This document shows positions 8,965 through 20,089 of a stretch of 64,000 bases of DNA, piece by piece. The stretch's first letter is position 1; each line of letters starts with the position of its first letter. Source of the DNA: Syncephalis plumigaleata (taxonomy: Eukaryota; Zoopagomycota; Zoopagomycetes; Zoopagales; Piptocephalidaceae); the NCBI GenBank assembly GCA_025201365.1, contig JAIXMF010000008.1:124001-188000 (forward strand), given 5' to 3'. The notes below the pieces were generated by a model. It made no database searches. It was not told the DNA's origin and saw only the letters and a list, made by a program, of their open reading frames with translations. Position numbers and translations under genes: made by a program.

Positions 8965-11900
8965 ATGTCGTCTAAACCTACTAAGAAAGAGCAACAGCAA
9001 CAGCAACAGGAAGGTAAGGCTTGTTGTCATTATGTATATATAACAGTGATAGTAATGACAGCAATAATAATACTACTATTATGACAGAACTATCTAGTGA
9101 TGAGGTAATATCTAATAATGAACGACATGCCATGGATACCACAACTAGTAGTAGAATGAGTAAGCGTAATAGCTCCGCAGCTAATAAATCTACTCGACCA
9201 CGTCGACCACGTCGTTCCATGTCGGTTGAAGACTACGTGTACGACTCGTTCCTGTATCATGTTAACGACGAAGACTACGAGTTGGCCGGTTCGAATGGAC
9301 GAGCCAATGGTCGACCTATCGTGCGACGACGTGTATTCTTCACACTCGGTCTGCTGCTCGGTCTACTGCTCGCCGTTAATTTCACCTCCGATAGTAGTCC
9401 CGAGTTTCTACGCGGATTATCCGCACTCATGTCGATGCCTTTGGCGGATTTGGATTTTCGTGCATTGCTGCCCGCCAGCATTGGTGTCGACGAGTTCATT
9501 GGTAATATTACGGCGAAATTGGGACCAGTGGGATCGGCGGAATCCGATATGTTTGAACCTGGTGCCACTATGGCGCGTGAGGAAGGACTCAAAGCCAAAT
9601 ATCCAGTGGTATTAATTCCGGGTATTATATCTACGGTAAGCAATGAAGTGAAATGAACGATAGAAGCATGATAGTGTAGGCAAATGTGGATACTGATTTG
9701 ATATGTGGATGTGGATGTGGATGTGGATGTTGGATGTTGGATATAGGGACTTGAAAGTTGGAGTACATCCATTTGTTCGGGTAAATACTTTCGACATCGT
9801 ATGTGGGGCACCATTAGTAAGTGGGAATGGAATGATAATCATGAACAATGACGAGTAAGTTAATACTAGTAATATGATACTATTCGAGTAGCTATGTTTC
9901 GTGCAGTCTTACTAGACAAAGATTGCTGGACGGAACATATGCGATTAGATCCTGAAACGGGTCTAGACCCACCTAATGTTAAATTACGAGCAGCTCAAGG
10001 TAGGTTAATAACAGCTATAATGTATACACGTGCTTATACCTAAATAATGTATGTTATTAGGTCTTGATGCAGCGGATTACTTCATTGCCGGGTAAGTTTG
10101 CGTATACTACAATAGAATTAACGTGTTAACATGCTACTCGTTAATCATTAGTTACTGGGTATGGGGTAAGTATGAATGAATGGTAACGAGACTCGAGTAA
10201 GCAGGTCGGCCAAGTTCATTTTGATTAATCCTTTACATTGTTATCAGGTAAAGTCATCGAGAATCTAGCAGCTATCGGATACGACAACAATAATATGCAT
10301 TTGGCGGCCTATGACTGGCGACTTGCATTTGCTAATCTCGAGAAACGCGATCAATACTTTTCGAAATTAAAGTCTACCATTGAATTAGCGAATAAATTGG
10401 ACAATCAGAAAGCAGTACTAGTAGCACATTCGATGGGTAAGGCAATATGTGTAGCAGCGATAACTTGTTCTATCACTAACATCTAGTTTATTATATCAAT
10501 TGTGTACGTGTACTAGGGGCAAATGTTATTATATACTTTTTAAAATGGGTAGAGTCGTCATTAGGTGGTAATGGTGGTCCAACCTGGGTCAACGATCATA
10601 TCCACACGTTTGTTAATTTGGCGGGACCACTGCTGGGATTGCCCAAAACGGTGGCATCCGTACTAAGCGGAGAGATGCGCGATACGGTACAGCCACTAGG
10701 TGAGTACGTGCTAGAACGATTCTACTCCAAGGCAGAACGAGCCGCGCTCTTCCGTACGTGGGGCGGGCTCTCTAGCATGTTGCCGCGTGGCGGTGATCTA
10801 CTATGGGGTGATCTTGAATCGGGTGCACCCGATGATCAAGCAAATAAACCCATCAGCTATAGCACTCTACTATACTTCCATCCGGAGAAGGATAAGCACA
10901 CGGAAGATGAGCTGAATCAACAAGGCGAATATAACGCCACGCTCGACACGCTCGAGGGTCCGAAACCATTCCGCAATATGACAGTGGAGGCAGCGTTGCA
11001 GTTGTTGCACGCCACTGCTGGGGATAGTTACAATCAAATGATTAAAAAGTATTATAGCTACGGGTTGGCGACTAGCCCAGAAACACTGCAATCCTACGTG
11101 GATCAACATCAAACGTGGTCTAATCCACTGGAGACTACACTGCCCAATGCGCCAGATATGCAAATCTACTGTCTCTACGGTTATGGTAAGGAAACGGAAC
11201 GAGGCTACGCTTACACGCGAGTACCACCGGCAAGTTCAGCGTCTTCGTCGTCGTCATTGTCGTCGTCTTCAGCATCCTTGTCATCGAGAATACTCTCATC
11301 AATCATAGGTCAAGATGCGGTGAAGCAGGAGAAGACTACAACTACTACAACTACTACAACAAATCATTCATCATCATCATCGATAACAGCGCCACCTCCA
11401 CCTGTTTGCATTGACAGTGGCTATTCTCGAGAAGAGTACGGTATAGAAAATGGTGTATTGGTCGGTGAAGGGTAAGTAATAATGATATATACAGCTATAG
11501 TTATTATACATACTAATGACCATGATAAGTGATGGCACTGTACCACTAATCTCACTAGGTTATATGTGTGTCGATGGTTGGCGTATTCCTCGTTATAATC
11601 CAGCGGGTATTCGAGTGTATACGCGTGAATTCGAACATCAACCCACGAGCATTGTACGCGATCTACGCGGTGGAGCCAACAGTGCGGATCATGTGGATAT
11701 TCTAGGCAATGCCGATTTAACGGTAAATATCTATATAATGACCAATACATTGACTAATCATCGTCATTCTCGTCATTATGATTATTATTATTATTAGGCC
11801 ACGCTTCTTCGTATTGTTGCAGGTGCAGATGAGAAAATACGAAAGAATAATATCCTATCGCCTATTCAATCATATGCTCAAAAGGTAACAGAACGAATTC

Positions 11901-11974
11901 ATAAGGGTGACATGTGGCCATCTAATGATGCCACTGTTCGCGAAGAAGAAACGAATGAACAAGTCGATCTATAG
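8965..11974 (+). CDS. LRO1: Phospholipid:diacylglycerol acyltransferase (LRO1/PDAT)
   Basis: Moves an acyl group from a phospholipid to diacylglycerol to make triacylglycerol at the ER. Ten exons: 8965-9013, 9088-9635, 9747-9816, 9892-9999, 10061-10091, 10152-10165, 10248-10436, 10517-11471, 11530-11722 and 11798-11974. They join in frame to 777 residues. A basic N-terminus is followed by one membrane span (VFFTLGLLLGLLLAVNF). The LCAT-type lipase domain contains VVLIPGIISTGLESW, the nucleophile motif AHSMG around residue 334, GDGTVP with the acid, and SADHVDILGN with the His. This matches the Lro1 order. A Ser/Thr-rich loop (about 580-640) is inserted before GDGTVP. Exon 6 is only 14 nt. The 3' end, from the last intron on, is duplicated in inverted orientation at 23345-24003. 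Confidence 0.93.
9696..9742 (+). repeat. Hexamer minisatellite (ATGTGG)n inside a PDAT intron
   Basis: The third-exon-side intron (9636-9746) holds about five tandem ATGTGG-type units that pass into two ATGTTGG units just before the acceptor. It is likely length-variable between strains. Confidence 0.8.
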
Positions 11975-12432
11975 CGTAGAATGGCCTATCTACTTGCTTG
12001 CCTGCTTTGTTTGTTTGTTTGTTTCTTTCTTTTTTGCTTGCTTAATTCATTGCGTTTCACTTTTATGTATGAGTGCTCGCTTATTAGTATTATTAGTATT
12101 ATCTGGTAAATAAACCATTCGTTATATCTTTATTTGTAATGAAAGACTACGTTGTTTGATAATCAAGTCGATAATTGTTATAGTGCTCGTCAAAGGTCAA
12201 CTATACTGTATGTCATTCTAAAATGATGTCAATTGTCAATGCATCATCATCGACATGTACATACATTGACACAGACTAGACTTGCTGTCAGGATTAAACG
12301 CAGTAAAGAACATTTAGCTTTATAAATGACAGCGATAGATATGTATTGTGATAACTATGCATTAGCTTACAATAGTCATATGGTTTCTCAGCATATCATT
12401 CAAGTAAAAGATCATCTACGGTAACTATTATA
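11757..12432 (+). repeat. Direct-strand copy of a 0.67-kb inverted duplication
   Basis: Covers the end of the last PDAT intron, the last coding exon and about 460 bp of 3' flank. Its reverse complement lies at 23345-24003 and by eye is about 97% identical. This copy is joined to the intact gene, so it is the presumed source. Confidence 0.88.
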
Positions 12433-12884
12433 ACTACAGGGTTTCAACCAATTAACATTGCTAGTCTAACTTTTATTGCTATTGATAAATAGTTACTATT
12501 GTCAAATTGGGGTAACTGCATTGAATGTTGTACTACCCAATGACTATTTACAGTCTATTCTTATCGCGTTCTGTACAATAATATGCTAGCAATAATGGCA
12601 ACAAAGGGGAAAGTGTTCATTGCATTAGACATAGATAAAACCTGAAACGACACAAGAGCGCGTATTGTGGTCAGTGATACACTTGCAACGTCATCACTCG
12701 TTTCTCTTTCTTCGATATCCAACTCGCGTGTCCATACATATTGCTATTCACCACCATCGTATCCTTTCTATAGCTCGTTCACTTGTCTTTTATATTTCTG
12801 ACCTTGCTATTTCTTATTACTATTCAAGTAAGTAGTCCATTTATCTATGGATAACTTTAGTTCTCAGTTTGATTGCATAGCAGT
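11975..12884. promoter_or_regulatory. PDAT 3' flank and glycogen phosphorylase 5' region with a leader intron
   Basis: After the PDAT stop codon come a (GTTT)n run near 12006-12030, AATAAA at about 12110, and the rest of the duplicated block. The 200 bp before the phosphorylase start are pyrimidine-rich on the coding strand. A likely 5'UTR intron runs from 12828 (GTAAGTAGTCC) to 12880 (GCATAG), only four bases before the start codon. Confidence 0.5.
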
Positions 12885-15800
12885 ATGTCGCGTCAGCCAC
12901 CAAAGCCGACCCGTCTTTCTATGGGCCAACTGGATGAGACGGCCATTCGTCGTTTGGCGGCCATGACGCTTATGACGCCCTCCATCTCGGTAGACCCCGA
13001 AGTGCAACAGCTATGGGACAAGTTCAGTGTTATGGACCCGGCAGGTAATAATCAACTACTCTCTTCCCCCTCCTTCCCCCTTAAATAAGCAACAACATAA
13101 CATACTTATTGACAATTATTTGATAATATAGACAAGGAACATGCTATTAGCTCGTTCATTAAACATGCTACCACCACGTTAGCCAAGACTGCCGACACGA
13201 TGGATGATCGTAATGCTTATCATGCATTGGCACACTCGTAAGTCATATGAATTAGTATCTATAGAATGAATTACGAAAGCAATACTCATCATTGCATTGA
13301 TGATTGGTTAGGGTACGAGATCGTTTGATCAAGAATTGGAATGATACGCAACAAGTAAGTACTGCTATAATCAATGGTGAATACCTTGCTAATACAGTTA
13401 ACCTTGCTAGCATCATAGTCGATCCGATACCAAGCGTGTTTATTATCTGTCGATGGAGTTCCTATTAGGACGATCATTAGACAATGCTATGCTTGCCTTG
13501 GGCGTAAAAGATATCTATGGCGGTAATTGCTTATATATATATATATACATATATATTTGTAAATGATTAGATAAGCTAATGCCACATCAATAAAATAGAT
13601 GGTATTGAAGATCTTGGCTTCCGTATCGAAGATCTTATCGACACTGAAACAGACGCAGCATTAGGCAATGGTGGTCTGGGTCGATTGGCCGCCTGCTACA
13701 TGGATTCACTTGCTACTCATGATTATCCTGCTTGGGGCTATGGTATTCGCTATACCTACGGTATCTTCCAGCAAGGGTAAAACACTGCTTGTATACATAC
13801 ATATACATATATTGATATATGCTTAATTGTTCATTAGTATCAATGACGGATATCAAGTGGAGCGTCCCGATTACTGGTTGACCTTTGGTAATCCATGGGA
13901 AGTAATGCGCCAGGATATTGTAGTAGAAGTGCCATTCGGTGGTCACGTCTACCCAGTGGAGGATAGCAACTGGCCAGGTGGTGTACGTAAGATTTGGGAA
14001 GGCAGCGAGTTTGTACGTGCAGTCGCCTACGATGTTCCTATTCCTGGCTATCAAACACGTCACTGCATCAACATCCGATTATGGTCGTCGCATCCTCGTA
14101 GTGAATTCAATCTGGACTCATTCAATGCCGGTGATTATCAGAATTCGGTCGACGAGCAAATGAAGGCCGAAACCATTACCGCCGTGCTTTATCCCAACGA
14201 TAACCATATGGTGGGCAAGGAGCTACGTCTTAAGCAGCAGTACTTCTTCGTTCGTGCCACGCTACATGACATTGTACGTCGCTTCAAGAAGAGCCAGCAT
14301 CCATGGGTTGACTTCCCTAACCAGGTGGCCATTCAGCTAAACGACACGCATCCAACCCTGGGTATTGTCGAGTTGCAACGTGTACTCGTCGACCAGGAAG
14401 GATTACACTGGGACGAGGCATGGGATATCGTTACATGCACCTATGCCTTCACCAATCATACGGTGCTACCGGAAGCAATGGAGAAATGGCAGGTGCCAAT
14501 GATGCAACGCTTACTGCCACGTCATATGGAGATTATATTCGCCATTAACTTGTTCTTCTTGCAACGAGTCGAGAAGAAGTTCCCCAACGATCGTGACATC
14601 CTTAAACGCATGTCGATCATCGAAGAAGGCAGCCCGCAACAAGTGCGTATGGCTCATCTTGCCGTGGTCGGATCTCACACGGTGAATGGTGTGGCCGCTC
14701 TTCATTCGCAACTGATCAAGGACACGATATTCAAGGACTTTGTCGTCTATTATGGCGAGAACAAGTTCCAGAACAAGACAAACGGCATTACACCACGACG
14801 CTGGCTACACCAAGCGAACCCCGAATTGAGCCAGTTGATTACGGAGACGTTGGGCAATAACAACTGGTTAAAGGATCTGTCGCTGCTGAAGGGATTGGCG
14901 GCACACGCGGATAATGAGGCGTTCCAAACACGCTGGATGACGATTAAACGTGCTAACAAGAGCCGCTTGGCCGATCACATTCGTACACGCTGCGGTATCG
15001 ATGTATCCATTGATGCGCTATTCGATGTGCAAGTCAAGCGTTTACACGAGTACAAGCGACAATTCATGAATATTCTATCGGTCATTCATCGTTACTCGAA
15101 ATTACGTCGTATGTCATCGGCAGAGAAGCAAGCGCAAGTGCCGCGTGTCGTTATTTTCGGCGGTAAAGCAGCTCCAGGCTACTATATCGCCAAACTGGTC
15201 ATAAAACTGATCAATTCGGTGGCCGAGGTAGTTAATGCCGATGCATCGCTCGACGATCTATTGAAAGTGGTGTTCATACCCGATTATAACGTCAGTCTAG
15301 CCGAGGTTATCGTACCGGCCAGCGATATATCTCAAGTAAGCAATTTATTTTATATATATATATATGATTGTGTTAGTATACTGATAAATGAATCGATAGC
15401 ATATCTCCACCGCAGGCACTGAAGCATCCGGCACATCCAATATGAAGTTTGTTCTTAATGGTGGTATTATTCTCGGTAAGTGATTTTAATTAATATTTAT
15501 ATATTTATTCATTCGTTCATTCATTCATTTATGGATTAGGTACGGTTGATGGTGCCAACATCGAAATTGCCGAGGAGATTGGCGATGATAACATCTTCAC
15601 ATTCGGTAAACTTGCCCATGAAGTGGACGACATTCGTCATCATCAAACGTATCACAACTTTGAAATGAACCCTGATTTGAAGTCGGTTCTCGATGTAATT
15701 CAACGTGGTGAATTCGGTGATCCCGAGATATACAAGCCATTAGTGAACACATTAACTGATGGTCGCGATTACTATTTGCTATCTGCCGATTTCGATTCAT

Positions 15801-16093
15801 GTAAGTAATAGGATGATATAGATAGATATGAGTTTTTTAATATTTGCATTGTTAATAGATCTCGAGGCTCAAGCTCGTGTCGATGAAGCGTACAAACACT
15901 GGCGCTCATGGGCTAAAAAGAGTATTCTATGCACTGCGAATATGGGCAAGTTCAGCTCGTAAGTTACTATGGCTATAATTATAATAATAGTATGTATGTG
16001 TATATTAATCAATACTGTAATGACAGAGATCGATCGGTCAAGGAATACGCAGAACAAATCTGGAGTATCAAGCCATGCCAGATTAACCAGTAG
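12885..16093 (+). CDS. GPH1: Glycogen phosphorylase
   Basis: Releases glucose-1-phosphate from glycogen in the cytosol, using pyridoxal phosphate. Ten exons: 12885-13044, 13132-13237, 13312-13354, 13411-13522, 13599-13776, 13838-15335, 15400-15475, 15540-15800, 15859-15958 and 16027-16093. They join without a frame break to 866 residues, the normal size for the fungal enzyme. Hallmarks include [84 protein letters not shown] and the cofactor site [15 protein letters not shown] with the PLP-binding Lys. The N-terminal 30 residues (RLSMGQLD) contain Ser/Thr that could be a regulatory phosphorylation site, as in yeast, but this is inference. Confidence 0.96.
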
Positions 16094-16189
16094 TTATCAG
16101 TATATTCCATTGAGAAACGAGTGGTTTTTATTCAATAAAATCTACTGTTTATTCCGGGTAATGTAAAGAAGGGGAGAAGGATGGTTCTT

Positions 16190-17274
16190 TCAATGAAAAC
16201 GCTTGCTCAGATCTCGTAACATATCGTATAAAAACTTTACCATATTCTTTTGCTTTTCATTAAACTCAAACGTACGTCTATCTTGCGATCCATTGGGATA
16301 AGCAGCCTTAAGTAGCATATACAATGTCGTATAGATTTGACGCATCTGCTGCTTTTTAGTATTTTGTACGGCAACCCCATTTTGAGTCGTCGATCCACCA
16401 TTAATCCACGGTTTGACATTGCCGATATTTCTAATGAGAAGCATGGGCTGTCCATTGGTATCCAAATTAATGCATAGATCTAGTAGTAGTAGTATTTTCA
16501 ATAATTAGTACAAGTGTTGCTTATCAACTAGCAAGTATTAATGACACGACACATACTGTTCCTTGAGTAGGCACTATAGGCGAAACCAACCCAGTTCAGA
16601 TAGTGGACACCTAACATATACATATTAGCAAGTTGTTATACACTCAAGCATGCTAATAAACAATTTGTACTTACCATTGAGCAAATTATCATATACTTCC
16701 ATCGCATACTCGGCTTTTGGATTACTGTTTAAATAGTCCTCCATAATATGCTGACATTTATTGGTTGTCACGTAGCAATCCAGTTCATTGAACTTGCCAT
16801 AATCTAACGGACCAGCAACGAGGTATTTTGCTTCAGGCTTTGGAACTCTTGATTTGGTATCATTAGGATTCACATTTAGCGGTCTATCTTTAGATTTCCA
16901 AATTTGCTTGTATACGTTCATTGTAGCCTGTCCTTGTCCAAACAGTTTTGTAGCAGTCTGACACGTAACATATACAGGATTGCCATCGTAGTCACCCTCG
17001 GCGATGGCAATACCATTACTATGCATGACTTGTTTGGTGAGGAACAAATTATTCTTGTTTAGAAATGGGATTCTCTTATTGATATATTGCGAGAAATATC
17101 CGCTAGCTGTATAATCCCACGTTAGCCTTGTATCAACTAGTAGTGTCTTGATGGTTATTTACCTTGACCATTGGGATAATTATTCAATGTGGCATTGACA
17201 AAGTCTAGGCTGGATAGACCGATCAACAGGCCGGTGGTAGCAATGATAAGTCCAAGTTGTCGTTCAGCGAGCAT
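16190..17274 (-). CDS. Secreted pseudokinase-like protein, relative of the gene at 2356-3646
   Basis: Exons (reverse strand): 17163-17274, 16675-17106, 16557-16610 and 16190-16479, joining to 295 residues. An N-terminal signal peptide (LGLIIATTGLLIGLSSLDFVNA) is followed by a kinase-like small lobe (GIAIAEGDYDGNPVYVT) and then GVHYLNWVGFAYSAYSRNN. This last stretch aligns with the catalytic loop of the gene at 2356-3646 (LSYLHSIGILHGDLKNKN). Here HGD has become AYS, the position of the DFD motif reads RNIG, and the beta-3 lysine is Thr. The fold seems kept while catalysis is probably lost. The gene converges on glycogen phosphorylase with 96 bp between stop codons. Kinase kinship is inferred from motif alignment by eye. 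Confidence 0.62.
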
Positions 17275-17827
17275 GTTGTAACTCCTCTAAACGTATCGTG
17301 TAAGCGTTAAGGTGGCGTCTAAAGTTATATAGAAAGCGGGAGAAAAGATGATGCTATGCGATAATGAACATGAAAGCGAGACCATACCAAATATTGCCCA
17401 TTATTTATAGCTGTTATTCTAAGAAGGATCTCCTTGATTTCAAATTGTTTCCTCCTAGTTTAAATCTACGCAAACGTTTTAAGCTACCGACACACTATTC
17501 CGGGCAATAGTCCAGCATATGTAGCATGATTCTGGCAGTGTTCATGTGCCATCAATAGTCATCCTTTTATTAATTAACCGTTTTAGTCACAGCAACGTGT
17601 TAACATGAGCTCATTTGGTTATCATAGACAAATGGGATATCTAATAATAACATCGATTGAATGGTGAAACGATGTCATACTGACAGACGATAAATGTATA
17701 ACATCAATTCATACATTGTACATTGCTTCTTTTAACGCTTACTTTATGAATAATCTATGATAGAGAATGATATGATTTTATAAGACTAGCTTAGTGGTTA
17801 TTCAAAATACTAGATAAATTACAATGC
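17275..17827. promoter_or_regulatory. 5' flank of the pseudokinase-like gene and 3' flank of MED15
   Basis: About 550 bp of AT-rich intergenic DNA. It should hold the promoter of the reverse-strand gene starting at 17274. No further gene is visible. Confidence 0.4.
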
Positions 17828-19645
17828 CTATTTTTTAATCGATCCTAATAGGCCAGACTCTACGGTCATCGTATTAAGGAAAAGTGGATGATCGGGCGAT
17901 AGTCCATCGCTTCCAACACGCCAAGCGGTAGAGGTGGATATCATACCATTCAATCGTCGTTCTATGTATATACAAAAGCATAGCCATTAGTGATTCCTTC
18001 CTCTTTATATATCTATATTTATATCTATATCTATATCTATAGTACAACTTACTTTTACTTTCAGCTTGTTTTAACATATTACTGACATAGTCAAGCGGAT
18101 TGGAACGTTCCTTACGATCACCGGCAGTTCTAGCCTTACGCGGTGGTAGTCGTAGATTCTTAGGATCGAGTGGCGATTTAATGACACCCTCCATGACCGC
18201 GTCCAATTCGGCAGGTGTCGTGCGGGTAGGTGCAGGATTCGCCACTACCGTCGCCAGTCCTGGTCGTCTTGCGATGGCGGCTGCCACCGCTGGTACTTTG
18301 TTTAGCACGCCATTCGCGTTGGCTAGCGCATTCGATGCGGTTAATTCCGTGGTGGCCGATTGACCCCATTGCTTAGCGATGGACTGATGTACCTGATTGA
18401 TGTATCTCAACAAAAGTATGCGCAATTGTTTTAATGCATCTAATGTCAACGTGTGTCTTGGTTGTGCTTCAATGTGCTCCTTTAACAGAATTTGCTATCA
18501 TCAACAAATGTATATACATACATGCATTATAGATGTTAATAGTGATTATTGCGAATGAATACGAATTACACATAGTAGGACATACCATATTAATAAGACG
18601 TGGTATCTCGGTGGGTGTTTGCGTTGTAGCAATGTAGTGTGGAATCAATAAATCGAGAGATTGATACACTTGTACTATTTGTCGCGTCTAGTGTAATACA
18701 TCAAATGTCATCATCATCATCAACATTATCATTATTATGTCATGTAATTCAATCAAATAATACATGCCTGTTCTCGAATTTCCGCATCCACTTCAGGAGA
18801 TAAATTGGTAAGTATTTGTGGTTTAGCTATGCTCATTATAACACCATGTTAATAATCGTATATAATCACTTGTTAAATGACTTCATTTACCCTTCTGAGC
18901 TAGTATTATCTTGTATAGTTGAGCATAGGTATTTCTTGCATTAGCACTCACAGCTGGCGGTATTAGCGAAGGCATTTGTGGAGCAGTAGCATTGGTAGCA
19001 GCAGCAGCAGCAGTAGTAGTAGTAGTTGATGCCATATCCGTGGCTGTCGTTGTAGTCATGTTGGGCATTGCCTTATTCGCATCTCCCGAGGGAATGGCAG
19101 TCTGTGGTGATGCTAACAACGCTTGCTCTACCTGAACACCACCAGGTGAGGTTACATTATTGATTGCCTCTGCGGTTCCTGCATCTGTATAACATGATTG
19201 TTATAGCTCGTTGATTTCCGAGTAGAATGGCACATATGACAATGCTTACTCTTTACTTCCGATGCTTTCTTAATACGCTGCTTAATATAGTCTACTTTTT
19301 GCTTTAACTTTTGGATATAAACTTCCTATATTACAACTATTAGTATCTCTATCGATATTACTCTCGTGTCACATTCTCTAGTTGTCAGATTGTAGCCTAC
19401 TTTAGAAAGTGACGAATTGAATGCAGTCGCCTCAAAACTAGAAGCCACTCGCCATAAGTCGTCCTTGGTTACTCCGTTGGAAAGGAGTGTGAGCGTGTTG
19501 GTTCTATTATTACTAGTGTAAGTAGATTGAATCTAAACGTAACTAGTACTTACAGCTGCTGTATATAGCCGTCTCTTTCATTCTGTGATACTTGTGTCTG
19601 CCACAAAAGTGGCGCACTCGTTGTAGCGTGGTTAGCGGTGGTCAT
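17828..19645 (-). CDS. MED15: Mediator complex subunit 15 (KIX domain protein)
   Basis: Tail-module Mediator subunit that binds activation domains through its KIX domain. Exons (reverse strand): 19554-19645, 19401-19512, 19250-19325, 18891-19184, 18768-18826, 18586-18687, 18053-18494 and 17828-17961, joining in frame to 436 residues. The first about 85 residues fit the fungal KIX pattern: LLWQTQVSQNERDGYIQQL, DLWRVASSFEATAFNSS, then SKEVYIQKLKQKVDYIKQRI. A low-complexity Ala/Thr/Met linker and a helical region follow. The C-terminus has NPLDYVSNMLKQAESK and a conserved-looking tail. The intron between exons 5 and 6 (18688-18767) has a GC donor, and the last intron contains a TATATC tandem run. 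The protein is short for MED15. The start is the first ATG and is divergent from MEX67. Confidence 0.78.
18007..18042. repeat. (TATATC)n microsatellite in the last MED15 intron
   Basis: Imperfect hexamer run of about six units on the forward strand between MED15 exons 7 and 8. Confidence 0.75.
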
Positions 19646-20089
19646 CGAACAAGAATGTCAAGCGAGGAGAAGAGGAGAATGGCGAGGAAAAAAAACCTTG
19701 TGTCAAGTCGTGTTAACACGCACACACACAAGATCTATCATATATGTATGTGTGAGGGTTTGCTTGTATCACTAAAATTGTATTTGATGCATATGACTTG
19801 TTTAGTGAATGATAATAGTCATACTTGAATCTACTATCATGCATCTTCTACGCGTATAATCATGAATAAAGGATATGTATATATACTCTATTAGTCACTA
19901 GGAATGGTTAGTAAATCGATATTGTTGTTTCATATTCACGTATCCATTATGGTATACTGATGTAGTGTGACAAATACTGAGTAATACGAAAAAATATTAT
20001 TTATTCTTTCCTCTCTCGCTCCTCTTTAACAACTAGTGTTCAGTCCATTATTTAGAATCACTATTCCATTCAGCTTATTTACCTGCAAT
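19646..20089. promoter_or_regulatory. Divergent promoter region MED15 / MEX67
   Basis: 444 bp between two start codons on opposite strands. It contains a short (CA)n stretch near 19722 and, on the MEX67 side, a CTCTCTCGCTCCTC pyrimidine tract about 75 bp before the start. A shared regulatory region is likely from position alone. Confidence 0.5.

Noticed and set aside
11907-12113. Repeated 68-codon frame (also at 23663-23869, reverse strand) as a conserved small gene
   Set aside because: It is an alternate frame of the PDAT last exon and 3' flank. It recurs only because the whole segment is duplicated.
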